A stretch of DNA of 36,136 bases from Nostoc sp. 'Peltigera membranacea cyanobiont' 210A (GCF_002246015.1 NZ_NOLJ01000006.1:1-36136); one strand, 5' to 3'. Counted from the stretch's first letter, positions 15,554 through 23,333 are shown. Notes: generated from the sequence alone by a model not told the origin. Numbers and translations: made by a program.

Positions 15554-17878
15554 TTACAAATTATGCCCAGCGGCTACTTGGTATAAAGATTGTATCGTTA
15601 GCCCATCATTGGGATATTCAACTACAGCAAAATTACATATTACCTGAAAGCGATCGCCATCGAAGGCTGTGAATATTTGCTGGCGGAGGGTAGTTAAAAT
15701 CTCACTAAGGCGATGGTTTACTTCTGTTTTGGTTAACCCAGAAACTCCCACGACAAATTCTCCATTACCCCAATAACCTAGCACTTCACCACTGCAAAAT
15801 ACCGATTGGAATAAACGACTCCATCTTTGCAATACCTCGTTTCCAGCCTGATGACCATACTTGATATTAATTTGACGAAAATCAGTCACACTTAGGATCG
15901 CCAAGCAAACAGATTGCTGATTTTTCTCAGCTTGAGCAATTAGGTGCTGCAAGTCGCGGTTAGACTGAAACTGATTTGCTAGCCCGGTTAAGGGATCTTT
16001 AGTAGAAAGCGACTGGAGTAAACGACTGCGTTCTAAGCGATGGGTAATACGTGCCAATAGTTCTGCACCGACAACAGGTTTAATCACATAATCATCTCCC
16101 CCAACAGCAAACACTTGCTGCACAGTTTCCATCTCTCGGTGAGCAGTCAGAAACACAATCGGTAATTCTTGCCATTGGGGATCGGTACGAACTGCTCGGC
16201 AAAGTTCGATACCATTTATATGAGGCATTTCCACATCCAAAATCAACAAATCCGGTTTAGTAGATTGCAATACTTCCCAGAAACGTAGCGGATTTTCTAA
16301 TCCTGTCATCCGCATACCCCACGGCTCTAACATTGGGCGCAGTGCTGCTAGAATCAGTGGGTCGTCATCTACTGCCAGTATATTTACCCGCAAAGAACGA
16401 GTACGTTGTAATATTTGGGACGAAACATCCCAAACTTGAGCAGCTGTTACAGGCTTAACCAAAAAACCCCGTGCCCCATACTGAGCAAAAGTTACGCGTT
16501 CTACTAACTCATCAGTCGCAGCCAGCACCAGAACGGGTACGGGTGGAGTACGCGTTGCTAAGTCCGAAAGTAGTGCCAAACTTTCTTTACGCCAGCTGAT
16601 ATCATCGACATTTAGCACTACTAAATCTGGTAATGTGGTTTGGAGAAAGTTTTTTGCATCCTCTAAGTTGCTGATTTGCTGCCAGCATATTCCCATACAC
16701 TCAACGAGTTGTTGCAACTGAGAACCTAGTTGCAGATTCGGGTCAATTAATATCAATCGGGTACTAATTTCGGGTGCGATCGCAGTAGAAGTTTGGTAAT
16801 CTACATTTTGCCCCATCAGATTAATTATGTTACCCAAATCTTCAATCAGCGTCAGCAATTGCCGCTTTTCACTTGCTGATAAATCGCCATCTTTCCCTAA
16901 AATCTGTTCAATTTCCCGCGCTAGCTGAGTGCCATTATCTTGCTCAAACATTCCCAACACACCAGCTAGTTTGTGCGCCTCTCGTTCTGCCGATTGACGT
17001 AACTCCTTAGCCAGCGTTTTACTAGATAGTGCTGCTGCTAATTCTTGCAGTACCATCAACCGCTGCACCATCAACCCCTGATATTGCTTCCACAAGCCAC
17101 CCATCGCTTGCTGAAACTGCTCCTTAACTTGAGGAATTACAACTTGCGATTTTTCTTTCCCCCCCTGCTTCCCCTGCCTCCCCTGCTCCCCCTGCCTCCC
17201 CAGCTCTCTTCCAGTATTCAGCCGATATCCCAAACCATAAACATTTTCAATCCAGTCTACTGCCCCGACTGCTTTCAACTTTTGTCGTAAGTATTTAATG
17301 TGCGATTTTACAGTTTCCTCCTGGGGTGGATCGTCAAAAGTCCACAAATGCTCAATGATATCCCCCCGACTAAAAACACGCGATGGATTCCGTAAAAATA
17401 GCTCCAGCAAACTATATTCTTTGGCTGTTAATTCCAGGAGTTTGTTGTTATATGTGACTTCGCAACTACTGGGATCTAGCCGTAGTGAGCCTACTTCCAG
17501 TATAGGACTACAGGGGCGATCGCCTCGACGAATCAACGCCCGTATCCGTGCTTGCAATTCTTCCAAATCTAAAGGTTTGATCAGATAATCATCTGCACCT
17601 GCATCAAGTCCCTGAATCCGCTCTCTACTACCATCTTTCGCCGTCATCAGCAGAATCGGAGTGAAGCAACCACCAGAACGCAATCGCTGACACAATGTAA
17701 TACCGTCCAGTTTTGGTAATCCGACATCTATTAACAACAGGTCATAGTTCGTACTTTGCGTGTATTCCCAACCCATTTGTCCGTCTTGTACGACATCAAC
17801 AACATAGTGTTGCTTAGTCAGAGACTTCAACAAGACACTTGCTAAAATTTCTTCATCTTCGATTAGCAAGATTCTCAT
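15554..17878 (-). CDS. Complex response regulator: REC-wHTH-Hpt-REC-REC-GGDEF-like
   Basis: 774 residues. A receiver (1-115, phospho-acceptor Asp51 in LLIDVGLPKLDG) is followed by an OmpR-type winged-helix DNA-binding domain (125-220). A low-complexity linker (224-243, RQG/EQG/KQG) leads to an Hpt domain with His302 in AHKLAGVLGMF. A second receiver (about 373-490) has Asn423 at the phosphorylation site and so cannot be phosphorylated normally. A third receiver (about 498-615) has Asp548 in LILDVEMPHING. A GGDEF fold (627-774) carries GNGEF at 704-708 instead of GGDEF, so diguanylate cyclase activity is unlikely. The protein could receive phosphate from the downstream hybrid kinase through its Hpt domain and act on transcription through the winged helix. 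Confidence 0.93.
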   Translation of the reverse strand: MRILLIEDEEILASVLLKSLTKQHYVVDVVQDGQMGWEYTQSTNYDLLLIDVGLPKLDGITLCQRLRSGGCFTPILLMTAKDGSRERIQGLDAGADDYLIKPLDLEELQARIRALIRRGDRPCSPILEVGSLRLDPSSCEVTYNNKLLELTAKEYSLLELFLRNPSRVFSRGDIIEHLWTFDDPPQEETVKSHIKYLRQKLKAVGAVDWIENVYGLGYRLNTGRELGRQGEQGRQGKQGGKEKSQVVIPQVKEQFQQAMGGLWKQYQGLMVQRLMVLQELAAALSSKTLAKELRQSAEREAHKLAGVLGMFEQDNGTQLAREIEQILGKDGDLSASEKRQLLTLIEDLGNIINLMGQNVDYQTSTAIAPEISTRLILIDPNLQLGSQLQQLVECMGICWQQISNLEDAKNFLQTTLPDLVVLNVDDISWRKESLALLSDLATRTPPVPVLVLAATDELVERVTFAQYGARGFLVKPVTAAQVWDVSSQILQRTRSLRVNILAVDDDPLILAALRPMLEPWGMRMTGLENPLRFWEVLQSTKPDLLILDVEMPHINGIELCRAVRTDPQWQELPIVFLTAHREMETVQQVFAVGGDDYVIKPVVGAELLARITHRLERSRLLQSLSTKDPLTGLANQFQSNRDLQHLIAQAEKNQQSVCLAILSVTDFRQINIKYGHQAGNEVLQRWSRLFQSVFCSGEVLGYWGNGEFVVGVSGLTKTEVNHRLSEILTTLRQQIFTAFDGDRFQVICNFAVVEYPNDGLTIQSLYQVAAGHNL
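17156..17209. repeat. 9-bp repeat encoding the regulator linker
   Basis: C-rich units of nine bases (cccctgcct and variants) encode residues 224-241 of the regulator, giving the tripeptide series RQG-EQG-RQG-KQG between the DNA-binding domain and the Hpt domain. The frame is kept because the period is a multiple of three. Confidence 0.75.
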
Positions 17879-17919
17879 ATAGCACTCCGATTTGATTTCT
17901 GAATCATTCGTAGAGTTAA

Positions 17920-17956
17920 GGGACTGGGGACTGGGGACTGGGGACTGGGGACTGGG
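17920..17956. repeat. Heptamer array (ggggact), about 5 units
   Basis: About five copies of ggggact stand 40 bases upstream of the regulator start codon. It is an STRR of a different heptamer from that at 362. The spacer 17879-18295 otherwise holds the MITE at 18032 and AT-rich DNA. Confidence 0.85.
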
Positions 17957-18021
17957 AAGAAGGAATAAAGCTGTATTGAGTTTTGTTTAAAAATCAAATA
18001 TGAGTCCTATACACCCGTCCA

Positions 18022-18153
18022 AAATATAACCCAATACGGTTCAGTTAAGCATTTTTTTCTTCTCTCTGTTTCCTCTGCGCCTCTGCGGTTCGTTAAAAAA
18101 ATTGAGTTTGACAAAGAGTTTTAACCTTAACTGAACCGTATTGAAATATAACC
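18022..18153. mobile_element. 112-bp MITE with 18-bp perfect inverted ends and a 10-bp target duplication
   Basis: The left end caatacggttcagttaag (18032-18049) is exactly inverted at 18126-18143. The flanking decamer aaatataacc occurs directly before (18022-18031) and after (18144-18153) the element, as a target-site duplication. There is no coding capacity inside. Ten-base duplications fit the IS4 family, which is an inference only. Confidence 0.85.
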
Positions 18154-18295
18154 TGCTACTACTTCACCCAAAAAAAATAGTACATTAGGTAGCTATTTTT
18201 CTACAAGCATAAAATAAAAGAATTTAGCAAGTCTTCTTATTTCGGTTACATTGAAATTCACCTTATACTTAACTCCTAACTTCTGGCTCTAAAAA

Positions 18296-19621
18296 ATGGT
18301 TCCTTCCAAACGAGTTTATTTATTATTGGTTTTAGGTATAGCAATCGCCCCGATCCTATCCTTATTTATCAGCATTAAAGCAACCATCGCCATCACTGTA
18401 CTATTTGATGCCATCATTCTCGGACTGATGGTTGCAGATGGTTTGCGGATACGGCGTTCTCGCGTGCAAATTACCCGCGAATTACCATCACGATTATCCA
18501 TTGGGCGGGATAATCCAGTGGTGCTGAAGGTGACATCACAAAATACCGACGCTCAAATTGAAATCCGCGACTATTACCCAACAGGATTTGGCGTGTCTGC
18601 ACCTGCACTCAGCGCCATTGTTCCCAGTAACAGCACTGAGGAATTGACGTATACCGTCCACCCGACACAGCGGGGAGAGTTTCCTTGGGGGAATATTCAA
18701 GTTAGACAGTTGGGGCTTTGGGGACTAGCTTGGGATGATTGGCAAATTCCTCAAAGTCTGCCAGTGAAAGTTTATCCTGATTTAGTAGGATTGCGATCGC
18801 TCACAATTCGTCTGACACTGCAATCATCGGGATCGATGCGCCAATCTCGCAAAACTGGTATTGGTACAGAGTTTGCCGAACTGCGAAACTATCGCACTGG
18901 TGATGATTTGCGGTTTATTGATTGGAAAGCTACAGCCCGTCGGGTTGGGGCTTATGGTAATGCCATGCCACTGGTGAGGGTTCTAGAACCAGAACAGGAA
19001 CAAACGTTACTAATTTTACTCGATCGCGGCCGGCTAATGACGGCAAAAGTGCAGAATTTGCAGCGATTTGACTGGGGATTGAATGCAACTTTATCCTTAG
19101 CTTTGGCAGGTTTACATCGAGGCGATCGCGTGGGTGTTGGTGTATTTGACCGCCAAATGCATACGTGGATTCCCCCAGAACGCGGTCAACATCATTTGAA
19201 TCAGCTAATCGATCGCTTAACTCCAATTCAACCAGTGTTATTTGAATCTGATTATTTGGGGGCAGTCACAAATGTTTTGCAGCGACAAACTCGGAGGGCG
19301 CTGGTGGTGGTGATTACCGATTTAGTTGATGTCACTGCCTCTACAGAACTCCTAGCAGCGCTCTCCAAACTAGCACCCCGTTACCTTCCATTTTGCGTTA
19401 CTTTGCGAGATCCACAAGTCGATCGTCTAGCACACACCTTTACAGATGATGTCGCAAGTGCCTATACCCGTGCAGTAGCACTAGATTTATTAATGCAACG
19501 ACAAGTAGCTTATGCCCAACTGAAACAAAAAGGTGTATTGGTACTAGATGCGCCAGCCAATCAAATTGCCGATCAGTTAGTTGAGCGATATCTGCAACTC
19601 AAAGCGCGAAATCAACTTTAG
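18296..19621 (+). CDS. DUF58 domain protein (membrane-anchored)
   Basis: 441 residues. Two hydrophobic segments near the N-terminus (about 6-48) are followed by a beta-rich region and then the DUF58 signature RTGDDLRFIDWKATARR at about 199-215. A von Willebrand factor A-like fold comes after it (LLILLDRGRLM, then ALVVVITDLVD). Members usually sit beside a MoxR-type AAA ATPase and transglutaminase-like proteins, in systems thought to act as chaperones or in cell-surface assembly. No MoxR gene is visible here on either side, so this copy stands alone. The ATG at 18296 gives a complete N-terminal membrane segment. Confidence 0.9.
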   Translation: MVPSKRVYLLLVLGIAIAPILSLFISIKATIAITVLFDAIILGLMVADGLRIRRSRVQITRELPSRLSIGRDNPVVLKVTSQNTDAQIEIRDYYPTGFGVSAPALSAIVPSNSTEELTYTVHPTQRGEFPWGNIQVRQLGLWGLAWDDWQIPQSLPVKVYPDLVGLRSLTIRLTLQSSGSMRQSRKTGIGTEFAELRNYRTGDDLRFIDWKATARRVGAYGNAMPLVRVLEPEQEQTLLILLDRGRLMTAKVQNLQRFDWGLNATLSLALAGLHRGDRVGVGVFDRQMHTWIPPERGQHHLNQLIDRLTPIQPVLFESDYLGAVTNVLQRQTRRALVVVITDLVDVTASTELLAALSKLAPRYLPFCVTLRDPQVDRLAHTFTDDVASAYTRAVALDLLMQRQVAYAQLKQKGVLVLDAPANQIADQLVERYLQLKARNQL

Positions 19622-19739
19622 TAACTATCCAGATATAAAGGACTTGCAACAAAGAAATTATCCAATAATGTGGGGTATGCATCTTGCTATTGGTGTCAAC
19701 TTAAGCCAAAGCATTCTGACTGTATGAGTTTGTCCTCAC

Positions 19740-19860
19740 TCCCTCTAACTCCCCCGATGCCTTGGAGGAGAACCGGATATTTCCCCTCTTGGCAAGGGGG
19801 ATTAAGGGGGGTAAATCCAGCGTTTGGGCTTCATTACCAAGTATTCTAAATTCTGCTGTA
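19740..19860. repeat. Dispersed repeat with C-rich/G-rich arms
   Basis: Within 19622-19929 there is no convincing gene. The part from ctaactcccccgatgc to gggcttcattaccaag contains the pair cccctcttggc/gcaagggggattaagggggg. Its right part is an inverted copy of 1011-1060. Short frames on both strands here read through the repeat. Confidence 0.55.
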
Positions 19861-19902
19861 TATATTACTCCTGACTTTTCACAGAATATGGATAAGGCGA
19901 AT

Positions 19903-19927
19903 GGTTCGCGAATAATGTTCGCGAACC
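19903..19927. repeat. TTCGCGAA palindrome 1
   Basis: Arms ggttcgcgaa and ttcgcgaacc form a perfect 10-bp stem around a 5-base loop. It lies two bases beyond the stop codon of the minus-strand gene 19930-20334. Confidence 0.85.
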
Positions 19928-19929
19928 CA

Positions 19930-20334
19930 CTACTCATCTTTGTTGTATTTAGAAGTTTCTTGGATTAAATCTTTCAAACCTTGGTTTAGAGTTTCAATTG
20001 AACGATCTAATGCTTCAATTTTGGCTCTGAGAAAAATTTGTTCTACAGCTTTTAAGTAGGCTTTACTACCAGCTTTGCCTAAGTGCTTGTAACGAGAACT
20101 CTTACCATCAATCTTTGTTGGAAATATTGCCGCGCTAGCCTGTAGTTTATAATACCAATATACTGATTTCCTCCCTTTAGCGAGATAGCGAACAATCCAA
20201 CAGGAAGATGCAGCTACCTCCCCCGAAGCACTTATTGCTTGGATTTCTTTCTCCAGATGCTGTTTAGCTTGAACTACGCAATGTATGCGTGCATATAAAT
20301 CTTCTTGGGGTGACGGTTTTGAATTATTGTGCAT
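19930..20334 (-). CDS. Small basic protein of unknown function, palindrome-flanked
   Basis: 134 residues, family not recognised with confidence. A helical N-terminal part (10-36) is followed by a conserved-looking core, RYLAKGRKSVYWYYKLQA then SSRYKHLGKAGSKAYLKAV (residues about 49-97), and a C-terminal helical stretch with heptad-like Leu/Ile spacing (100-127). It is rich in Lys and Arg, which would suit nucleic-acid binding. No membrane segment or signal peptide is seen. A palindrome of one family lies two bases after its stop codon, another 16 bases before its start codon, and a third 660 bases upstream. Three 22-bp direct repeats lie about 95 bases upstream. No Shine-Dalgarno is visible at the ATG. 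Confidence 0.7.
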   Translation of the reverse strand: MHNNSKPSPQEDLYARIHCVVQAKQHLEKEIQAISASGEVAASSCWIVRYLAKGRKSVYWYYKLQASAAIFPTKIDGKSSRYKHLGKAGSKAYLKAVEQIFLRAKIEALDRSIETLNQGLKDLIQETSKYNKDE

Positions 20335-20350
20335 AAAACAAAAAATATAC

Positions 20351-20375
20351 GGTTCGCGAATAACTTATACGAACC
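20351..20375. promoter_or_regulatory. TTCGCGAA palindrome 2 (imperfect), possible operator
   Basis: ggttcgcgaa at the left is matched by only cgaacc at the right (atacgaacc instead of ttcgcgaacc). It sits immediately upstream of the start codon of the small gene on the minus strand, where a repressor or a structured leader could act. The role is inferred. Confidence 0.5.
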
Positions 20376-20426
20376 ATTCTTGGCTCTACAAAGCTTTTAA
20401 ACAATTAAAATTAAACCATTAATTTC

Positions 20427-20492
20427 AAAATGTAATAAGCAGTACAACAAAATGTAATAAACAGTAAAACAAAATGTAATAAAGAATACAAC
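20427..20492. repeat. Three tandem 22-bp repeats
   Basis: Units start aaaatgtaataa at 20427, 20449 and 20471, each 22 bp, and end agtacaac, agtaaaac and aatacaac. The helical spacing (two turns) and the position upstream of the minus-strand gene resemble iterons or clustered protein-binding sites. The region 20335-21422 (1.1 kb) contains no gene that I can support. Confidence 0.75.
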
Positions 20493-20728
20493 AAGCAAGT
20501 TTGGCACAAGGTTTCCAACTCTAACTAACTTCTTCACCAAACTTGTATCCCAATCACACTATTTTTTATATATTCTAAGTATCCTCCTAGCCACACTATT
20601 GCGCGTATTGTCCAATCAATAGTTAATTCCACATTATTTTTCGCTTTGGAGATGTACTAGCAAGCAGCAGATACATATGTAATTTAGTTAACATCTATGA
20701 TGTAATGATTTATAGTTTAGTTCAGTAC

Positions 20729-20782
20729 AAATAAGTCATTCTTAATAGTTTTATCGATATAAATAAGTCATTCTTAATAGTT
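20729..20782. repeat. Pair of 22-bp direct repeats
   Basis: The sequence starting aaataagtcattc occurs exactly at 20729-20750 and 20761-20782, separated by the 10 bases ttatcgatat. It is too short a series to call an array. No function is evident. Confidence 0.75.
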
Positions 20783-20996
20783 GCGTGGCAATCAGAGTCA
20801 AAAAACCTATTATCAAAGACATCTCTCACCCACCAAGCGATAGCTTTCTGCTTTACAGCCCGATTTTAGAACTTTGCAATACTCTTTTATCTGCTAACGA
20901 TACGTATACTAACTAAGAATAGAGGTAGTGTTTTGGTGTGTTATAACAGACTCGCTTGTTAATACCTGAAATCGAAAAATCATTTTATCTGTTTAC

Positions 20997-21021
20997 GGTT
21001 CGCGAATATCATTCGCGAACC
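20997..21021. repeat. TTCGCGAA palindrome 3
   Basis: Arms ggttcgcgaa (20997-21006) and ttcgcgaacc (21012-21021) surround a 5-base loop. It is the same family as 19903 and 20351 and lies 400 bases before the first double-glycine peptide gene. Confidence 0.85.
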
Positions 21022-21422
21022 ACTTCTATTCTCAACATCGCGTGAAAAGCCGCTAAATATTCTCCGCAAAAATGGTAATAGTTCCATAGCAACTTCTCAG
21101 CTATGAATCATATTGATATCCTTATCATTATAGGCTGAAATGTATGTGTGGCTAGGGTTATACGGATATGAAAGTACTTAAAATCAGTTACAGTAAAACG
21201 CTTTTCAAACAACCTGTAAATACAAAATGAGCTAAATAGCTTGACACTGCGAGGTTTTGTCTGATGGTAAGCAAAAAAAATTATGTAAAACTACTATTTA
21301 TTCATTTCTAATAGTGCTATTCTTTTTTGTGGCGCTAAAAGGCAATCAGTAGATTGTACTCAGACAATAATCCTAAATAGGAAGTTAATCAAAGGTAAAC
21401 AGGAAGTTAAGAAGGGAGAAGT

Positions 21423-21686
21423 ATGCTTAAAATTCGTGATTTAGACTGCCAGCACAGTTACTTAGAATCTCTAAATGACGAGAAAGTCGAAAACTTAGTT
21501 AGAGGCGGTGGTACTACGATTTTACTATTGACAAGTGGAACAGTAGGTGTTTACGACGACACAGGAGCTAAGATAGACGCTAGTACTATTAGTTCTGCTT
21601 CAATATTTGCAGACGCTGCCGGGAATAAAATAGTAACGGGTGGAACTTTGATTAAAGCGACAGTAACACCAGTCAAGCGAAGATAA
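21423..21686 (+). CDS. Double-glycine leader peptide, first of three
   Basis: 87 residues. The N-terminal 29 residues look like a double-glycine leader: acidic and hydrophobic helix residues (LESLNDEKVENLV) run up to RGGG at 27-30. The remainder, about 57 residues, is Thr/Ser/Gly/Ala-rich with one short hydrophobic stretch (TTILLLTSGTVGV) and a basic end (KRR); it has no cysteine. In known systems such leaders are cut after the second glycine during export, yielding bacteriocins or signalling peptides. The start has a good ribosome site (agggag, five bases before the ATG). Its sequence differs from the two peptides downstream. No maturation enzyme is adjacent. Confidence 0.75.
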   Translation: MLKIRDLDCQHSYLESLNDEKVENLVRGGGTTILLLTSGTVGVYDDTGAKIDASTISSASIFADAAGNKIVTGGTLIKATVTPVKRR

Positions 21687-21759
21687 CACGAAGATCACGT
21701 TAGTCTCAAATACCTTTTTTCAAGTTTCGTAATAGAATTTAACGGAAGTAGTCTGAGCG

Positions 21760-21793
21760 TTAGAGTATGTTTGCAAATTCAAGCATACTCTAA
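21760..21793 (+). terminator. Possible terminator hairpin after the first peptide gene
   Basis: A perfect 10-bp stem, ttagagtatg/catactctaa, with a 14-base loop lies 74 bases after the stop codon. There is no good T-run behind it, so it may be a transcript-end stabiliser rather than a classical terminator. Confidence 0.35.
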
Positions 21794-21927
21794 ACTAGAC
21801 TTTATCCAAAATTAAAAACTCGGTTTGCTTTATCCGGCAAAACCCTTGCTTTTTGGCAAATACTTTTTCAACTTCACAGATTATTGATGAAGTTAAAAAA
21901 GTAAAACTACTGTTGCACAAAGGTTTA

Positions 21928-22103
21928 AGAGGTTGTTTGAAAAGTGATTGGGTGTGATTTTAATTGCGTTGTTACCCCCCTTAGTCCCCCCTTTACAAGG
22001 GGGGAAAGAAAAAAATCCGGTTCCCTCCCCAATACATACGGGGAGGGTTAGGGATGGGTAAAAAATACTTGATACATCAATCATGACTTTTCAAATAACC
22101 TCT
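21928..22103. mobile_element. MITE with GAGG(T/A)TGTTTGAAAAG ends, copy A
   Basis: The left end agaggttgtttgaaaagt is inverted with one mismatch at the right (acttttcaaataacctct). The interior, about 140 bp, holds a G/C-rich palindrome and a stretch (catgattgatgtatcaa inverted) that is shared with copy C. There is no coding capacity. It fills part of the 830-bp gap 21687-22514. Confidence 0.8.
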
Positions 22104-22332
22104 CAGAGGTAGCGTTCGCTTTCCTAAAAAAGTGGATTAAGTCGGCCTAACTTTTTAGTCGAATAAAACAACAATTCGCTTGTTTGCCACTTTGGCTTCA
22201 AGTGCTTTTGATTTAAGCACTTTTAGATAAAGAATGGTATGAAAAGTGCTGGTGTTCCAGATAATTCATCTAAAAGTGGATTATCAAACCAGTTCTAATT
22301 TGCATATTAATTATTCTGATAATTAAGAACTA

Positions 22333-22380
22333 AAACAACAATTTAGGTGGGGTTATACGCCACCTAAATTGTTGTTTTTT
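22333..22380 (+). terminator. Strong hairpin with T-run upstream of the second peptide gene
   Basis: The 18-bp perfect stem aaacaacaatttaggtgg/ccacctaaattgttgttt has a 9-base loop and ends in six T. No gene ends nearby: the closest stop upstream is 650 bases away. It could end a non-coding transcript, or act as an attenuator in the leader of the gene at 22515. Confidence 0.65.
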
Positions 22381-22514
22381 AGCAAATATATTAAAATTAA
22401 ATTTACAAAAGTTAAGGAAAAAAGTGTTGCAAAAATATCTAAATTGTTTATAGTTATTGTGTTGAACTAAAGCAGTTCAAATTTCAATTAATCTCTTTTA
22501 AATAGATAGAATCT

Positions 22515-22781
22515 ATGGCTACGATAAAAATATCTGAATTGCAGCCAGAAAGCCAATTCGAGAAACTTTCTGATGCCGATTTACAGGCAATCAATGGAGG
22601 CGGTAATGATTTCCAATTTGTTATAACTGGATCTAGTGCTGTCACAGGTGTTAATGCGAGCCCGACAGGAAGGATTCAAAACGGTACTAACTCATTTTTT
22701 ACCTTAAATGCAGGGGCCGGATCACCATTTGTCAATGCTTCTCTGACGACTAATGGTTTCTCACAGTCTTTCCCTTCTTAA
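22515..22781 (+). CDS. Double-glycine leader peptide, second of three
   Basis: 88 residues. The leader begins MATIKISELQ and continues FEKLSDADLQAINGGG, with the double glycine at 28-30. The 58-residue core is rich in Ser, Thr, Asn, Gly and Phe, lacks cysteine and ends NGFSQSFPS. The next gene shares the start (MAxIKIxELQ), the leader helix and the end (Phe-Pro-Ser), so the two are paralogues with diverged cores. The sequence alone does not say whether it is a bacteriocin, a signal or a surface peptide. The gap to the next gene is 78 bases, suggesting one transcript. The Shine-Dalgarno is weak. Confidence 0.75.
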   Translation: MATIKISELQPESQFEKLSDADLQAINGGGNDFQFVITGSSAVTGVNASPTGRIQNGTNSFFTLNAGAGSPFVNASLTTNGFSQSFPS

Positions 22782-22859
22782 AAATCATCAGGGGAAATTT
22801 TAGAGAGATAGGAAATAAGATACGTCAACGTACTACCAAGAAAACTCAAAGAGGAAATT

Positions 22860-23108
22860 ATGGCTAATATCAAAATTGCTGAATTACAATCTAGCTTGCT
22901 TGAAGAAGTATCAGCTACAGATTTAGAGGCTGTTCATGGAGGTGCTGGTATTCAAGCTACTGGATCAACTTCATCAACCGCCTTAGGTTTTTCTAATGGT
23001 GGATCAACGGCTGTCGCTACAGAGAGTACTAGTCAACTTAATGGTACATTAGGTAATTTCTCCGTATTCTTTGGATCAAGAACCCAGGGATTTACTTTTC
23101 CCTCTTAG
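22860..23108 (+). CDS. Double-glycine leader peptide, third of three
   Basis: 82 residues. Leader MANIKIAELQ...EEVSATDLEAVHGG, with glycines at 27-28. The 54-residue core is Ser/Thr/Gly/Asn-rich, lacks cysteine and ends QGFTFPS, echoing the FPS end of the peptide before it. The ribosome site (gagg, 5 bases before the ATG) is good. A strong terminator follows at 23149, so the pair 22515-23108 is probably an operon of its own. No transporter with a peptidase domain is within the window. Confidence 0.75.
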   Translation: MANIKIAELQSSLLEEVSATDLEAVHGGAGIQATGSTSSTALGFSNGGSTAVATESTSQLNGTLGNFSVFFGSRTQGFTFPS

Positions 23109-23148
23109 GCAACTTAATGCTTTAGGCATTACCTAAAGCTACATATTT

Positions 23149-23188
23149 AGGGCTGGAGTTAAACTTTGACTCTAGCCCTTCATTTTTT
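23149..23188 (+). terminator. Rho-independent terminator of the peptide pair
   Basis: Stem agggctggagt/actctagccct (one G-U pair), 9-base loop, then tcatttttt. It is 40 bases beyond the third peptide stop codon. Confidence 0.75.
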
Positions 23189-23333
23189 AACGTCGTGTTT
23201 GTAATGTCGTTAATAGCGCAATGCACATATATGTCCATTTCAGTCAAGGCTTTGAAATTTTATTTAGATGTGTTTGCCTTAGCCTGACTCATATCTTGTA
23301 CAATTTCACCCTGACCTAAAAAAGTAAGTTTTT

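Noticed and set aside
20427..20782. CRISPR array
   Set aside because: The three 22-bp units are contiguous without spacers and the other pair has only two copies with a 10-base gap; no cas gene is present.
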